From Lumbricus rubellus (Eukaryota; Annelida; Clitellata; Crassiclitellata; Lumbricidae): a stretch of DNA of 64,000 nt. A program made the translations under genes and the position numbers. Position 1 is the stretch's first letter, and every line of letters begins with the position of its first letter. Below are positions 52,503 to 63,260 of the stretch, in pieces. Where the stretch lies: NCBI GenBank assembly GCA_945859605.1, contig OX243816.1:33397509-33461508 (forward strand). Direction: 5' to 3'. The notes beneath the pieces were generated by a model that was given only the letters and a program-made list of their open reading frames with translations, searched no databases and had not been told where the DNA came from.

Positions 52503-53136
52503 CTTCCACCCTCCCGAGTCCCGGCCTCAACATATTCCCGAACCTACTTTCTAGCATCATCATCATCATCATTATCATCATCGTCATCATCTCCCTACCG
52601 TCATAATTAAACATTCTTTTAAATTCAATCAGTAGGCTATTTTACTAAAAACCTCGTTCTGTCCTACACGGTGTAGCAACATTTTAGCAGTTATGCTATA
52701 TGTAGCTGCCATAGATTGTACGTTGCCATTGATGTCATAGTGATAGAAAGAAGACCGTTGATGAAGTCTAATTTGTAAGCAATATATTATAGGCCTACCC
52801 AGTATGAGGATTGTATAAAAATAAACGGGGTAGAGTTAACCCATAATAGGTAACACACATCATGAAGTTGGGGTGTGAAAAGAAGACTGCTACGAAGCCC
52901 TAAGAAAGATTAAAAGGTTGAACTTATCCACCACCGGCAATTCTCACCCTGGTCTTACCATAGTATGACGAACAACTGGTCGTAGGTGCAATCGTTTTCA
53001 TTGTCGTCGTCGTTTTTTTACGCTAAAGTAGCGTATACCAGTGAGAGAAGAAAAATTACTAATGGATAATAGGTATACCTATTAGGCCTAATTACCTCGT
53101 TAGCTTATGACTGCAATTGACTGTAAGCTTATATAC

Positions 53137-53540
53137 ATGGGCGGAGTTTGGTTTCCGTTCTTGGAGGGATAAAAAAACTTGGGTTTTGTTGGGCGGAAAC
53201 TTGATCAAATTTTTATATTTTCTGTGCCCAAAAAGTTGATGACCTTTTTTAGTCATCGGGTCGAAATCTCATGAAAAATACAGTTTTTCTCCGACAAAAA
53301 AGTTGATTACTTTTTTTAGTCATTCGATTGAAGTTTCGTTCGTGAAAAGAGCCATTTTCCACGAAAACATTCATGAGTCTGGGTCTCCTCGGGGGGGGGG
53401 GGGGACTAATAACCCGGGAAAAGATACCATTTTCACGGTAAAAAGCTGAATCTTGACATTCTTGGGTGGCTTTGCCCCCTAACCCTTGATAAACTCAGGC
53501 TCATGTGTAGCCTATAATATAGGCTACACATGGGCCTGAG
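53137..53540. mobile_element. Diverged relative of the CATGGGCGG MITE ending in a palindrome
   Basis: Begins CATGGGCGGAGTTTGGTTTC and ends ATAAACTCAGGCTCATG. It merges with a near-perfect palindrome at 53494-53540 whose 31-bp core (53502-53532) is perfect except for its centre. No clear target duplication. Confidence 0.55.
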
Positions 53541-54477
53541 TTATATGACTAGTGTTTGCGCTCTCTAGTTCACAGCCTAATCACCCACGTGTATAAATAA
53601 TTATGGAATGGACTCTGAAAATCACTGTTCTAACAAATTGGAGCTGTTTACTATAGGTGATGAGGCAAATAAGTAAGTTGATATATGAATCAATGTCAAC
53701 GGCAGATGATAACAGTACTATTGCAATTGTCACGTGTTTCCGAGTCTGTAGGCTAGGTTTATTTACGGTCAAAACAGATCAGTGGAGTTGCTGCATGTGA
53801 AAGAAAGGTAGGCCAAAGTTTAACAGTACCGGTATGAGTAAATCGTTGAATTTTACGATCCTGTTCATGATATTAACTTAGCTCATGTCTATTGTGTCTA
53901 TAGTTGTCTAATGCCTATTCATTGTATATGATGCTTGAAAATTTGACAGCCCGGGAGTTCTGAAGACTTGTGTGACTGATGTTACGTAGGCCTATGCTAA
54001 ACATCCAAAAGCCATAGGCTACCAAATTCCGAATCTTCTACTTTTAGTAATTTCTCTTCCAATGCAGACGTCATAAAATTGTATGGGTTCAACGGCATGG
54101 GATGTTCAGTCAGATAAATGAGTATGCTGCTCTGATATTATTCGTAACATTTCTATATGTGGGTTAGCAGTAACTATGCGAAAATCGCATGTTTGTTGTT
54201 CATAGGCCTATAGCTCTAGTGTAAATACTTTAAGTTTTAAAGGTGCAAGTCTCTCCACCCCGGCCATGAAAAAGCGTTTTTTTACCCTAATGATGTCCGA
54301 CATTTATTTAGAAACTATTCCTTACTGGCAACTTTAATATCAATTACAATTTATTCTGAGGCCCTAATCCCCTCGGGTAGGTGTGTAGGACTAGATTCTC
54401 GACTTACACTATACCCAGTTGACCAATAATACCGTAACTGTATGGTATTGCCCAAATTATTCCCATAAGTAACTTAA
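53541..54477. other. Intergenic DNA, nothing recognised
   Basis: AT-rich sequence without family likeness; a 63-codon open frame on the minus strand has no supporting motif. Confidence 0.5.
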
Positions 54478-54703
54478 CCATAGGCGTACGAGGCGGGCGT
54501 TCAGAGGGAAAATGCCCCCCTCCCCAAAATTTTGGACAAGTCTGTTTTTTACGGACAAGCAGACCCGGGAAAACGGGGAAAAAGGTCCTCAACTTTTTTT
54601 GTCTGGAGAAAAAATAGTATTTCGCGCCACGAGATTTATTTTTCGGGCAGAAGCAAAATCTCCCCCCCCCCCTCCACTGCAAACATTTCCCGTACGCCTA
54701 TGG
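54478..54703. mobile_element. Small MITE with CCATAGGCGTACG ends
   Basis: 13-bp inverted ends CCATAGGCGTACG and CGTACGCCTATGG bound a 226-bp poly-C and A-rich sequence. A target duplication is not clear. Confidence 0.65.
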
Positions 54704-55009
54704 ACATAACAATAGTATAGTAGGCTACGTGGGAATTAATGATTAGGCCTAATAATTAACACAAACAGACGGATGTTTTGATGATGTTTTTTCAAGTGCA
54801 ATACATAAACTCAGTTTACACAACAACCATGTTAATTTGTGTTCACCAAACTCCATACAACTTGCTCCTTAAGCATCAAATTCAAATCCACTGATTCAGA
54901 ATAATTATTATTACTTGGTATCTCCTGCATGCAGACTACAGCTGCTCTGAGAGCCTGTCCAATCCAGACAATTAAATTTTTACATGCACGGTGACATATC
55001 AAAGAACTT

Positions 55010-55372
55010 CCAACTGGTGCAAAACACACACGTGCATTAGGCTACACAAAATATAATTATTCGCAAGACAACTGGTGCAAAAACACGCACGTGCATATAC
55101 AAAATATTTTCGTACTGCAACTGGTGCAAAAAAACGCACGTGCATTATACAAAATATATTCGCACGACAATTGGTGCGAAACACACATACGTGCAAAGTA
55201 TAATTATTCGCAAGACAACTGGTGCGAAACACACATACGTGCATTATACAAAATATATTCGCATGACAACTGGTGCAAAAACACACACGTGCATTATACA
55301 AAATATACTCGTACGACAACTGGTGCAAAAACACACACGTGCATTATACAAAATGTATTCGCACGACATACA
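55010..55372. repeat. Seven-copy minisatellite of about 50 bp
   Basis: Units start with CAACTGGTGCAAAA at 55010, 55068, 55117, 55168, 55216, 55267 and 55317. Each contains a CACGTGCA or TACGTGCA core and an ATACAAAATAT segment. Unit length is 48-58 bp. Open frames across it are artefacts. Confidence 0.93.
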
Positions 55373-55865
55373 CAGTGCAACCATTGCAGTTAATAAAATT
55401 TATAACCATTGCAAAGTAATGGCAGCTAAATGTCAATGCTTTAGTCTAGTCTATGAAGGCATGTTCATTTCATACTATAGGTTTATAAGCGTCTGTACCA
55501 TGGTGTTCTGGGTACAAGTAGTATGACATGTAGGCCTACCAATTAACGCTGTCACCAATAAAAATGTCAACGATAACAAGATAAGAGAAATTATGATTTC
55601 GTCAACGACACATTACTTGACACATGCGACTTCAATGAAAATTTATTAAGGCCCGAAAGACATCCGAAAACAATGATCTTCCAACTGGTCCCAAATATGC
55701 CACGTTCCAGGGCATACAATGTATTTGGTTGCCTCTTAATGCTAAACTTTGACGTGTAGGCCCTAACTTCGAGCCACTTCATTGTTTGGGGATAGCCTGA
55801 AACAAACATACTGCGATACTGCCTTTGCTGTGCTATTCTGTTGTTGTTTTGGCAAAGGTTTCAAT

Positions 55866-55935
55866 AAAAAGATTGATTGATTGATTGGTTGATTGATTGA
55901 TTGGTTGGGTGATTGATTGAATGATTGATTGATTG
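55866..55935. repeat. (TTGA)n microsatellite
   Basis: About 70 bp of GATT/TTGA repeats beyond the 3' end of gene 4. Confidence 0.93.
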
Positions 55936-56042
55936 AAAACAAAATGGCGTCCTTTATGTGGTAAATCTACGTCTTTGTCTGATCAAGCGTTTTGTATAAG
56001 GCAGGAGATGCATTTGAATTTAAATCTTAATGTGAAATCTGA

Positions 56043-56659
56043 TCAGTTTTTCTTAATCATCATTCGCCCGCCTGAAGAGAAACGGGTTGGAGCAAGTCCT
56101 AGAGATACAAGAGTTCCCCATGAGTTTCTCACATTCCCTCCTGAATTCTGAAAAGACGTTCCGCAATTATTCAACCACCAACCTCCACCGTAGCCAGTGG
56201 CGCAGTTTCCACTGGGATAGTTGTCATTGTCGGCATCAAATGTGGTGAATTTCATTCCGTTGGTCTTATATCTGAGAGGGTTTATAACGTTCAAGTCATC
56301 TCCCGCATCTCCTGTGTATCCAGACACGGTTAGGACATACTTAGTAGCTTCGTTACTCAATCGGAAAGACTCATACTCGGCTGAATACCATTTCCCTGTA
56401 TCAGCTGACTGGACTTCAACTCTTAGTTTCCAGTTTCCAGTTGCCAGCAGTTGATAGAGTTTCTCATTTCCGAACCAGAAGTATTTTCCAGCTGGATCTC
56501 CAAAACCATTTCTGTAGTCGATCCACGATCTGTTGAATATTGAACCGCTGCCTGGAACGTTTTTCTGGAGGATCAGCCATCCGTGAATGAATATCGATGG
56601 AACTGGTTGAGCGATGTTCGGAACAGTCACATTTTGACTCACGTAGTCAGCCTTGAAGT
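56043..56659 (-). CDS. Fibrinogen-related gene 4, exon 4 (fibrinogen C-terminal domain)
   Basis: 617-nt FReD exon, open to its stop, phase 1 acceptor CTCTTAG. Shows HGWLILQKN, NGFGDPAGKYFWFGN, AEYESFRLSNEATKY, the calcium-loop-like DADNDN, CATGYGGGWWLNNCG and the RMMIKKN end. The 3' flank is more diverged from the other three copies. Confidence 0.92.
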
Positions 56660-57677
56660 CTAAGAGAGATACGTACATTCTCAGATGAACACCGTTTTAT
56701 AAATTAATTTGGAAAAGTCGGCATCTTATAATATTATTGTCAAAACACGAAGCAACAGGGTCTAACGCTAAACCCATAGTCATATCTCGTAACAAGGCAC
56801 ATTGGCCTACACTGTGGCATCTATGGAAAGACAGTTCTGTTACACCTCACATTAAAATTGCAGACAAAGTTGTCCTCGTTTTTTCTAAACTGTAGAGTCT
56901 ATGCAATATTACTAAGTTTTGCGATTAACGCAATTCCGACAAAAATACATGTAACATACATTTAGATTTAGTGCTATACTGGATGGGTTTATTTACATTT
57001 AGTTTTAAAAATATAGGCATGCTACAAACTGGAATTTAAAAATCGCTTTGGCGGCGATCCGCGCGGTTTTATTCTGCCAGCGAACGTACCCAACGTTGGG
57101 CCTATCCTAAATGCGGCACCACTATAGTTTATGACAATGAAAGAAATAGTCGATGGTGGAAGGCAATTGTGTCTCATGAACCTGCTCAACGTGTTTCGTA
57201 GGCTACGTGTCTCTACACATTACTTGTCTGAGTGAATGCTCGAAACACCAGTCTTTGCCTTTAAGGGAAACACAAGATCGCTTTGCTGACGTCAGCATCG
57301 CCATTGATCCTAATAGCCTACCTCTACTCAATTCGTAGACCCCCAAATTCCGCAGACTTCTATATTAGCCTGCGTCAAAATGTTTTCAATCTTCCATGAG
57401 CTTTGGTAGCCAGTGCACTTAAGTTAACAGATGCGTCGAAAGTTTTGAACTTTAATGGACGAACTTGTATGTGGTTCCAGTCCATTTGGTCCAGTTTGGT
57501 CAAGACGCGTTCTGCTGGAGTCAACCTATTGAACAGATCTTCGCAGCATTTTCTGCAATTGCGCTCAAGCCAGTGTGCTCCTTTTGTTTTACATTTTGTC
57601 ACGTGCTGTGTGCATTTATCACAAGGAAACGAAATACCGTACTTAAATAAATGTTATATAATAATCATGTTACTTAC
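56660..57677. other. Intron 3 of gene 4
   Basis: 1018 bp without exons. Parts near 57200-57640 align with gene 1 intron 3 (about 1890-2310), showing that the intron was copied with the gene. Confidence 0.5.
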
Positions 57678-57833
57678 TGAAAGCTAAGCAGGTTGCCCAG
57701 AATCGTTTTGCACGAAAGCATCCGATGTCTGATGGGTCGGTGATATTCTGTGCGCAACTGTAGTAGATGGCTCCTTTGTAACTGAACGGGAACGAGCAGC
57801 ATTCAGGCGGAACTATAGTGTTCTTTGCATTGA
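57678..57833 (-). CDS. Fibrinogen-related gene 4, exon 3 (fibronectin type II-like domain)
   Basis: 156 nt, acceptor GTCGAAG, donor TTTCA|GTAAGT. Encodes CCSFPFSYKGAIYYSC and GCFRAKRFWATC in an open frame. Confidence 0.86.
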
Positions 57834-58342
57834 CTTCGACGAAAAGAAAACAGGAATGGACATATTTTCAAAAATAGTTCCACAAAACTGATCTATCAAA
57901 TTTGACAAAATTGTGCGGCTTTACGTGACAGACCAGATGCGTTAGTTACCTTTCAAAAACGTAGTGATAAGCTTACATGTATGTAGGGTTGTAGGAGGCT
58001 AATTGGCCTGTGTTAGTGCTCTCTTGAATAAATCCAATGTCTAAGTCTTGCTCTATGTTCAATTATCAAATAATTGTCTACTAACTTGGTTTAAAAAATT
58101 TAGTTTGTGACGTGTGGTGGTCCTCAGTTTTGCATGTTTCATACTTAGTTGTTGTGTGATCATTATTTCTTGTCTATGCTATATGTATGTTGGAATACAG
58201 TAACTGCATCAATACGGGGCTGATGTTACGGAGTTTATGGTATAGGGGAGGAGGTCACGCCTATTGTAGTTATTTGCACATCAGTAGTGTTTAACATTTT
58301 TTATTAGATTTATGAAAGCAAACGTAAGCTAAAGCCTAATAC

Positions 58343-58762
58343 AGTGAGAGACAGACAGAGAATGAGAGAGAACGAGAAACAAAGACAGAGAGACACAGAC
58401 AGACAGAGACATATACAGAGAAACAGAGACAGACAGAGATAGACAGACAGAGAGACAGAGAAAGAGATACAGCGAAAGAGACAGACAGACAGACCAACAG
58501 AACAGAACAGATAGACAGAGACAGACATAGATAGAGAGAAAGAGAGAAAAAGACATAGACAGAGACCGAGACAGTAAGAGACAGACAGAGACAGACAGAT
58601 AGAGACAGACAGAGAGACAGAGACAATGAGAGAAAGACATAGAGAGACAGAGAGAGAAAGACAGACAGAAGATACCGAGACAGAGAGACAGACACTGTCA
58701 GACAGAGACAGAGAGATACAGAGAGACAGAGACGGAGACAGAGAGACAGAAACATAAACAGG
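58343..58762. repeat. (GACA/GA)n microsatellite
   Basis: About 420 bp of imperfect GACAGA repeats in intron 2 of gene 4; the Ser/Leu/Cys-rich frames are artefacts. Gene 1 intron 2 holds a similar tract at 3111-3310, close to exon 2 in both genes. Confidence 0.95.
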
Positions 58763-58855
58763 TATTCTGCCATTAAGCATATTTGACACTGTATACTAAA
58801 TAGTACTAAGAGAACTATCCTCAAACAGACGAAAAATATATTAATTAATACAAAC

Positions 58856-58892
58856 CTCCTTCACAAATATTGTCCTCAGGTAAATCTTTTCT
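58856..58892 (-). CDS. Fibrinogen-related gene 4, exon 2 (37-nt microexon)
   Basis: 37 nt between acceptor TTGTTGCAG and donor GTTTGTATT; reads RKDLPEDNICEG plus one base. Confidence 0.86.
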
Positions 58893-59528
58893 CTGCAACA
58901 ATAAGTATTTGAATTATTTAAATGGCAATTTCATTGACAATCACACAGAACAGCTGTTGAAATCTTTACATTATGACTATTATTATAGCACTTCACTGCA
59001 GTCTCTATAGGCTATACAATGCGACAGCAGCAGATGCTGATAATGATGGAATTCTCGATAGTCGACAACCTTTGCAATGCTGGTGCTGCCACAACTACAC
59101 TTGAAGACCCAGTGTATCGGTCGACGACGTGCGAGACCGAGGACCTAAGTAAATAAAGAGTCAATAGATATGAACCGTACTGTGCGTTCGAAGTGTGCTT
59201 GTCAAATTCTAGATGATATCTACTTTTAGTTACCATCGACATAAAGTTATACATGCAGAATACATATAAATACATTTATTAGCCTAATACGTTCCATCAC
59301 TTGTTCAATGAAGTAGCCTACGTATAATCAGTGGAGTTGATGAAGAGTAGCCTTCAGTGCAGTGGAGACCTAACTTTAAGGACCGGATGATTTTCCTAAC
59401 ATCTCTAAACAGAACGCTGCCCTTAGTCTATATCAAGCCTTTTCTGGCCTGTTTCACAGCTCTTGTCGCACGCATATTTTTATTCCAAAGTACAGCTTAC
59501 GTGTATTTATGAGAATTAATAGGCTATA

Positions 59529-61230
59529 CAGGGTGGGCCAAAAAGTAGGCTAATCCTTAAGCCTTAAGGTTTTGGTAATATCATGGCCAAAATTAGAATG
59601 TTAAAATCACATTTTACGGGCTTAAACTGCCTTAAAGGTAAAGGTAATTTATATCGACGAGCAATTGTCAAATTTTACCAAGAAATCTCAAACCGTCAAA
59701 CGGAGCAAAAATTATACTTTATCTCTTTTAGCGAGCCCACCAACTGTATTTTGACATTCAAAAAACGTAACGCAGCACAAAGCAACAAAAAAACAGTTTG
59801 ATAAATTTACATCTCAAATGATTGCTATCAAATACTGCACGTCACTGTGGCATTATTTAGCAAGGTGACCATGAAATTGCAAAAAAAAAATTCATTTCAG
59901 ATACATAATTGTTATTAAAACATGACTCTTAGCACTGGCATGATGGTCCATTTGGCTAAAATCAGAGCTTAATGGTATCATTGCAGTGTGGAAAAAAATT
60001 GAAGCTGGGGAGGGCATGTGACATGTCCCTCCCAAGACCCAAATCCCTTCCCCAGGCCTGGCGCTTCGCGCTTCGGTGATCGTGTCTCCTCCCCCCCCTT
60101 CGCTTCAGAACCAAGTCTCCGCCAATGGCGAAGAACCAATAGCTCCCAAATTTCCCGATTTTCACCCGATAGATTTAGTCATCAAGCGTGGAGAGCTACA
60201 TGTACGCAAGAGAAATACCACAATCTGCGGCCAAATTAAAGAGTGGTAAGAAAATTGATGGTTGCACTTGCACTGGAGTCGATATGGGAAGATTTACATG
60301 TAGCCTACCTCTGAGATAGGCTAACAAGGCTATCAAGAACGGTGTCACGACAACTCGTCTAACGACAACTCGTCTACCGACAAGTGGTCTCCGGACAATT
60401 CGTCTAACGACAACTGGTCTACTGACAACTGATCCAGCGCTTGAGAAATGGAAGCTGGATGACAGTTTTTAGAGGTGAAGTGGAGGTTGGATTGATAAAA
60501 AAACGCAAGAGAAGTGGAATCTGGATTATGGTTCTTTTACATGTGAAATAGAAGCTGGATTGACGAAAATAACGCATGATAAATAAAAGCTGGATGAAGG
60601 TATTTCTAGATCTCACATAGAAGCTGGATTGATAAGAAAATCGCTTAAGTAATGAAAGCTGGATGATGGTATTTTTATATCTGAAATAGAAGCTGGATTG
60701 ACTAAAATAACAGGCTAGAAATAGAAGCTGGATGAAGGTGTTTTTAGATTTGAAGTAGAAATGTGTGCATGTTGAAATACATGAATGAAAAATCATCAAT
60801 CCAGCTTCCATTTAAGCTAAAAACCCATTTTCAGAAATCCAGCTTCTATTTCATCAATACTATTCGTCTGTAAACCAGTTGTCGTTAGACCAATTGTCCG
60901 GAGACGAGTTGTCGTTAGACGAGTTGTCGGTAGACCAGTTGTCGTGGAACCATCAAGAACTTCGAGAACAACATTAGTGTAAGCACTGGTGGTGTACACA
61001 TTGAACACACGTTGTGAAGCATTGCCAAGTTTATTTGTAACAATTACTTGAGATGTGACACTTTTTGTCACTTTTTAATGCGTTACGTTTTTGGATCATC
61101 AAAAAACAGTGGGTCTGCTCCCTAACACTCTAACAGTGATATAACTTTTATTCTGTTTGATATTTCTTGGTGAAATTTGGCCATTGTACGTAGAAATGAA
61201 CTGCCTTTAAGCCCGTAGCATTTGACTTAA
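59529..61230. mobile_element. Mariner-type fold-back element, broken, with a nested MITE
   Basis: The left end has TA then CAGGGTGGGCCAAAAAG, as in 7229-8384, and internal segments match that element on both sides of the nested insertion (60341-60951). The right terminal repeat is missing, so the copy is truncated near 61230. Confidence 0.7.
60341..60951. mobile_element. Mutator-type MITE with iterated CGACAACTCGTCTA ends
   Basis: A 9-bp direct repeat ATCAAGAAC flanks it (60332-60340 and 60952-60960). About 95-bp inverted ends are made of variants of CGACAACTCGTCTAA. The centre has about ten GAAGCTGGAT-like units in repeats of about 60 bp. No coding capacity. It is nested in the mariner-type element. 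Confidence 0.88.
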
Positions 61231-61314
61231 AATGGAAAGAAAACGTTGTGCAGTTCTAAAAATTCCTATAAAAGGCCCTGCTCCGTCATTTTATGATTTA
61301 ATTCTACCTCTTAC

Positions 61315-61617
61315 CTGGTAGTGTGAGCATTGTTTAGCAGATTTAAAGAAATCAGTTGGGTGATAATGGAAGAGTTCGCACTTCTTGGTGTCTTTGTAGT
61401 AGTTCGCTGAAATACAGGCTTTGGTTGGCACACAGTGTTCCAACAGACAACTCACTCGACGCCGAACACCATAGACGACAACAGATGGCGCGTTCACGGA
61501 ACAAACCGCGAGATCTTTACCAGCTGTAACTTGGGAGTACCGGTTGACTGACAGATTTCCTTCCACCAGGAAGACCATGAGCAGCCCTGCGAGGATCAAC
61601 GTGGAACAGGCAAGCAT
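61315..61617 (-). CDS. Fibrinogen-related gene 4, exon 1 (signal peptide and PAN/apple-like domain)
   Basis: 303-nt first coding exon, ATG at 61617, donor CAG|GTAAGA, the best match to consensus among the four. The CDS joins 61315-61617, 58856-58892, 57678-57833 and 56043-56659 on the minus strand, 370 aa, all frames open. Residues 1-20 are a signal peptide; six PAN/apple-like cysteines are intact. Introns are 2422, 963 (58855-57834 region, 1022 by coordinates) and 1018 bp class. The gene lies beyond the Polinton from the other three. Likely a functional secreted protein. Confidence 0.88.
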
Positions 61618-61677
61618 CGTGGTGTGTCAACGCGATGTCCAGTGAGATCTGTTTGAAAATGCATCAGATGTAGGCCT

Positions 61678-61686
61678 CTATTTATA
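61678..61686 (-). promoter_or_regulatory. TATA box of gene 4
   Basis: TATAAATAG on the minus strand, 61-69 bp upstream of the ATG, the same box and distance as in gene 3. Confidence 0.75.
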
Positions 61687-62049
61687 GTAGACCTATAGGT
61701 GCATATGGGACTATGAATTATGTTTGTTCTCTGCACGTTTTCAGTCCACAGCTGCATCAGTATAGGCCTATATAGGCCTAACATTTTCCAGAGATCAATG
61801 ACCTGCCTGAATCATGTAGCTTAGTTTCGTTCAGACCAGTTTGCCCAAGTGGCAACGCTATAATTATAATAGTTCATCAGCGTCATCCAAAATTTTGCAT
61901 AGTTTCGAACAACGGGAAACGGGTTTTAAACAAAATAGACCTTGCATAGAATTAACCACTTTTGTCAACAAGGCGTCATAATTTTATTATTGCTTGCTCT
62001 GACCTCCAAACTCGAAGTTCTCAGCTTAAGCTGCGGTCCCATTGAAAAC

Positions 62050-62340
62050 TCTAAAGATCAGTCGTGCATTTTAAAATATGTGGGATAAGCGCATATGTGC
62101 GTTACTGAAATGCACCGATGAAGTGTTCCCACACGTTACGGTAAGTGTGATACATGAGTGGCTTGTTTTCAATTCGCGTGTCTCGCCTTTAGTGGTTCAA
62201 CAGCACCTCTCACTAATATAATTTATGGTGACCATCATGAATTCAAAAGCTGAACCTAGTCTACACGTTTCAACCTCCTTATAGATGACAGATGAGGCAC
62301 TTAGTTGGTTTATGTTGGTCGGTGTCAGGATTTTTAAAAG
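62050..62340 (+). repeat. Interspersed repeat family A, partial copy
   Basis: Shares AAATATGTGGGATAAGCGC, GTGTCTCGC, GGTGACCATCAT and GACAGATGAGGCACTTAGTT with 16240-16490; interrupted by a SINE at about 62335. Confidence 0.6.
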
Positions 62341-62690
62341 GCATTTCTAGAATTGCACTTGTAACCCTTTCTTTCCCTTCGCATCCTCCTCGGCAAGTTT
62401 GTAATGCTTGTATGTTTGTACATGTATGTGCGCTTGTTATAGCGCCCCTTCAATATTGCTACTCAGAAGCGCTTTCGACTACCGCGCGGGCACTGAATCG
62501 GAGTTTGACGCCGAAGCGCTGAGCATTTGCGAGTGAAGAACTTGTCCAAAGTCCCTACACGGCAGCTTGAGGTGGATTCATCAAAGTTATTCCCACTGAT
62601 CGGAGGACATCGACCTTTTTACTATTTCTAACTGCACAGAAGTGCTGCTGCATCTGCACAAATCCATTCAGAACTGCAGACTTTGTGTGG
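62335..62690 (-). mobile_element. SINE-type repeat, reverse orientation
   Basis: Matches 19165-19530 through its length, including the minus-strand tail stem at about 62440-62475 and the GTGCACAGAAGTGCTGCTGC-like border. It splits a family A copy. Confidence 0.6.
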
Positions 62691-62712
62691 AACTGCATGC
62701 CAGAAAAGCCCT

Positions 62713-62773
62713 CGGTGGTGGTGTTGGTGTTGGTGGTGGTGGTGGTGGTGGTAGTGGTGGTGGTGGTGGTGGT

Positions 62774-62816
<43 letters not shown>
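62713..62816. repeat. (GGT)n and (GT)n microsatellite
   Basis: A GGT/TGG tract (62713-62776) runs directly into a GT tract (62777-62815). Confidence 0.95.
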
Positions 62817-62817
<1 letters not shown>

Positions 62818-63260
62818 ACCGATGTCACGGTGATGAACAGCTCGACGAGAAAGTTTTATTCTCCAATTAACCAAGAAGGACACGGTGATCGTTGTCGTCG
62901 ACGCCATCATCATTGCAATCAACTTTATCATCATCGTTGTCGTCGCGTCGTCGTCGTTGTCGACTTGTGGCCTCTTATCGCAGTGCAATCGTTCTCGTGT
63001 TCACCGTCGTTGATCAGTTATTAATCATCATCATCATCATCGTGCGTGGATCTCGGCAGATATTGCTGCAGGCGGGGGAAAACGAAAATAATTGCAAACG
63101 TTAATTTTCTAGCAAGAGCTTGAAAAATGCGGAGCAAGAAATTAAGAACATGGCTACTTCTATGGAGGTTTTTGAATGTAAATTTACCAGGTTATTGTTG
63201 TGTATATATGGTCAGTGTCATTAAGCTTAGTGATTTAGTTGAAGAAATTAATATTTTGTT
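62816..63260 (+). repeat. Interspersed repeat family A copy, continued
   Basis: Landmarks GATGTCACGGTGATGAACAG, GTCGTCGTCGTTGTCGAC, AAATTAAGAACATGGCTACT and a TTTACCAGGTTATTGTTGTG segment occur in family order. Confidence 0.55.

Noticed and set aside
54404..54720. Short frames around poly-C (Phe/Pro-rich)
   Set aside because: They lie in a small MITE with inverted ends and have no family likeness.
55010..55372. Possible CRISPR-like array
   Set aside because: Units are contiguous tandem repeats of 48-58 bp without unique spacers, in an animal genome: a minisatellite.
58310..58824. 160-codon Ser/Leu/Cys-rich membrane-like frames
   Set aside because: GACA microsatellite on the opposite strand produces them; lies in an intron of gene 4.
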